This document shows positions 62,639 through 64,000 of a stretch of 64,000 bases of DNA, piece by piece; position 1 is the first letter of the stretch, and every line of letters begins with the position of its first letter. The stretch is from Mobilisporobacter senegalensis. Its GTDB lineage: Bacteria > Bacillota > Clostridia > Lachnospirales > Lachnospiraceae. Below the pieces are notes generated by a model. The model was given only the letters and a program-made list of their open reading frames with translations, was not told where the DNA came from and searched no databases. The stretch spans positions 186,001-250,000 of the forward strand of contig NZ_RJVG01000001.1 in assembly GCF_003752155.1 (NCBI RefSeq), written 5' to 3'. The position numbers and the translations under genes are program-made.

Positions 62639-63352
62639 CTACATGAACTTTTCAAAAAATCCTCTAAAGTAAGCAATTGCAATAAACATAACAACTACGA
62701 TTCCAATCAATATCTGAACCATTTTACTCTTATATCCATTTTCTTCTGCAGATTTTCCAATCAGGATTCCAAGTACAATACCAGGTACTGCATTTCCAGA
62801 TACCAATGCGGATACACCACCTAGTACTGTTCCCCACATTCCAACAACCTTGCCCGCATCCATGGCAGCCAGCCAGAATATAGCCGGCATTACTGGATTG
62901 ATCAGCCATCCGGTAGCAGGAGTAAGTACATTTTGTGCGATCAGGGATAATTTCTCTGGAATTAACTGAGCCATAGTATTTAGGAAAACAACTACGGCTG
63001 CACCAACTACAGAACCGGCTAACATCATTTTTCTTGGATTCCAAACTGTCTCTTCCACATTTTTGTTCTTAACGAGTAAAGATGCTGCACTCCAGTTAGG
63101 GACAATTCTATGTAGCACCTCTCCTGTCAACGCACCAGCTGCAACAGCAGAAGCTGCTGCGGAGAAGAAGAAGCCCAGACCAAATGAAAAATGGGCAATC
63201 GGATCTCCGTTACAAGCATTCATTTCACCCAATGTTCTGAATGCACCCATAGCCTGTACCTTAGGCGCATGAAACATACGAGCCGCGCCAGCAGCAATAC
63301 AGCCTCCACCTAAAGCCCCAATAACCAATGAATAAATAATAATCTCTAACAT
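62639..63352 (-). CDS. DUF4311 family integral membrane protein
   Basis: A 237-residue protein with about 6-7 hydrophobic segments. MFHAPKVQAMGAFRTLGEMNACNGDPIAHFSFGLGFFFSA (about 27-65) is strikingly conserved in the family and contains His and Cys residues that could bind a substrate. NPVMPAIFWLAAMDAGKVVGMWGT is the second block. It pairs with DUF4310 as the probable membrane core. The gene abuts the DUF4312 gene with no spacer. Confidence 0.85.
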   Translation of the reverse strand: MLEIIIYSLVIGALGGGCIAAGAARMFHAPKVQAMGAFRTLGEMNACNGDPIAHFSFGLGFFFSAAASAVAAGALTGEVLHRIVPNWSAASLLVKNKNVEETVWNPRKMMLAGSVVGAAVVVFLNTMAQLIPEKLSLIAQNVLTPATGWLINPVMPAIFWLAAMDAGKVVGMWGTVLGGVSALVSGNAVPGIVLGILIGKSAEENGYKSKMVQILIGIVVVMFIAIAYFRGFFEKFM

Positions 63353-63679
63353 CTATAGATCCTCCTTTATAATATCTAGATATTTTACTTTTACTACGAT
63401 CTTGGCAGTAATTGTATATGTCACTTTCTCCCGTGGCCAGAAAAAAAACATAAAATGTTCTGTCTTCCGTTTTACATCCACTTTCTGAAAATAAACTTCT
63501 TCTGCTTCCATCTGAATAATTGGTTTCATGATATCAATGAATATCTGCTTACGCATACTCTGAAAAATCTTTCCTGTTACATCTTCCAAAGAATCTCCAC
63601 TCATTGTCACCACGATTTCATGACGTAGTTCTTCCAATAACTGCTTTTCACATATATCATTATGCATATTATTCTCCAT
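63353..63679 (-). CDS. DUF4312 family small soluble protein
   Basis: A 108-residue alpha/beta protein, no TM: an N-terminal helix (MHNDICEKQLLEELRHEIVVTMSGDS) then four beta strands with KRKTEHFMFFFWPREKVTYTITAKIVVKVKYL. It always accompanies DUF4310/4311 in such operons. It overlaps the SFCGS gene by 11 bases, showing translational coupling. Function unknown. Confidence 0.82.
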   Translation of the reverse strand: MENNMHNDICEKQLLEELRHEIVVTMSGDSLEDVTGKIFQSMRKQIFIDIMKPIIQMEAEEVYFQKVDVKRKTEHFMFFFWPREKVTYTITAKIVVKVKYLDIIKEDL

Positions 63680-64000
63680 GTACTTTTCGATAAGTTTCTA
63701 CTAATTTTTCTCCCAGTTCTTCTACATCTAAAAATCCCAGACCAACTACCTTGCAGCCTTCTTCTACTGCCGTACAGGCTGCATCTACAGAACGCAGTTC
63801 TGATTTGGCCGGATAACCATACTTATTCTTTGCAGTTAATGCACCTGCACCACCGCTCCCACAGAAACTGATTCCAAGATCTGCATTATTTTCATGCATC
63901 ACATCCCCCAGCTTCATATCTGCGGCCATCCCCGGAATTACAATAGCTTTCCCACCTGCTTTCTCTACACCACGGGCAACTGCCTGCCCTTTTCCCATAC
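63669..64000 (-). CDS. SFCGS-family glycine-rich protein, N-terminus beyond window
   Basis: A soluble protein whose first visible codon is partial at base 64000; an in-frame ATG at 63998 falls within what should be the conserved LGKGQ-type segment, so the true start is probably about ten residues further right. The signature GISFCGSGGAGALTAKNKYGYPAKSELRSVDAA (visible residues about 42-74) has one Cys in a glycine loop, reminiscent of the phosphocysteine loop of PTS IIB domains. First visible gene of the dga transport operon. Confidence 0.85.
   Translation of the reverse strand, partial: MGKGQAVARGVEKAGGKAIVIPGMAADMKLGDVMHENNADLGISFCGSGGAGALTAKNKYGYPAKSELRSVDAACTAVEEGCKVVGLGFLDVEELGEKLVETYRKVHGE

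Overview
The window looks like a chromosomal segment of a motile, probably spore-forming, low-G+C anaerobe of the class Clostridia, most likely Lachnospiraceae. The basis is Firmicutes-type flagellar genes (FliW-CsrA-Hag, FlgM/FlgN, paired FlgK), an oxygen-scavenging flavodiiron protein, a SleL/YaaH-like LysM-GH18 protein and AT-rich sequence with strong AGGAGG-type ribosome binding sites. The species cannot be named from the sequence.

Region 1 (1-11763, all minus strand) is a flagellin glycosylation operon. It encodes the whole CMP-pseudaminic acid pathway (PseB, PseC, PseH, PseG, PseI, PseF), a Maf-type flagellin glycosyltransferase, and an accessory set made of an FkbH-like HAD phosphatase, its acyl carrier protein, a VOC protein, one intact methyltransferase and one methyltransferase pseudogene with two frameshifts. 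The accessory set suggests a glyceryl or O-methylglyceryl decoration of pseudaminic acid.

Region 2 (11848-23655, minus strand) is a late flagellar cluster in three sigma-28 units: flgM-flgN-flgK-flgK-flgL-fliW-csrA, flaG-fliD-fliS-fliT-like, and hag. I see sigma-28 promoters with the same 16-base spacing in front of all three. The hag leader carries a hairpin with GGA in its loop plus a GGA-containing Shine-Dalgarno, which fits the CsrA/FliW switch encoded in the same window.

Region 3 (23851-31739) holds a flavodiiron protein gene, a 600-bp promoter/hairpin repeat array, a ParE/ParC-type topoisomerase pair, two YvyF-like zinc-ribbon paralogues and a 44-residue ORF.

Region 4 (31804-49933) is a complete myo-inositol catabolic locus: iolA, iolC, iolJ, iolR, iolE, two iolG-type dehydrogenases, iolB, iolD and a ribose-type ABC transporter, plus a TSUP permease and a chemoreceptor. 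A three-hairpin element sits between iolC and iolA, and a repeated 12-bp motif near the iolJ and iolD promoters is a candidate IolR operator.

Region 5 (50368-57595) holds accessory genes: a VOC protein, zinc-ribbon membrane protein, a tiny Arg/Tyr/Asp-rich protein, a LysM-GH18 protein whose catalytic Glu is replaced by Pro, a 967-residue zinc-ribbon protein of unknown function, a YkgJ-type Cys-cluster protein, and two MITE-like inverted-repeat elements.

Region 6 (57596-64000) has topB and then a minus-strand operon for D-glucosaminate-6-phosphate-type catabolism (dgaE, dgaF). That operon is joined to the DUF4310/DUF4311/DUF4312/SFCGS membrane module and a non-canonical HPr-like protein. This is the best candidate in the window for an undescribed system: a possible phosphotransfer-coupled transporter with no recognisable PTS enzyme II.
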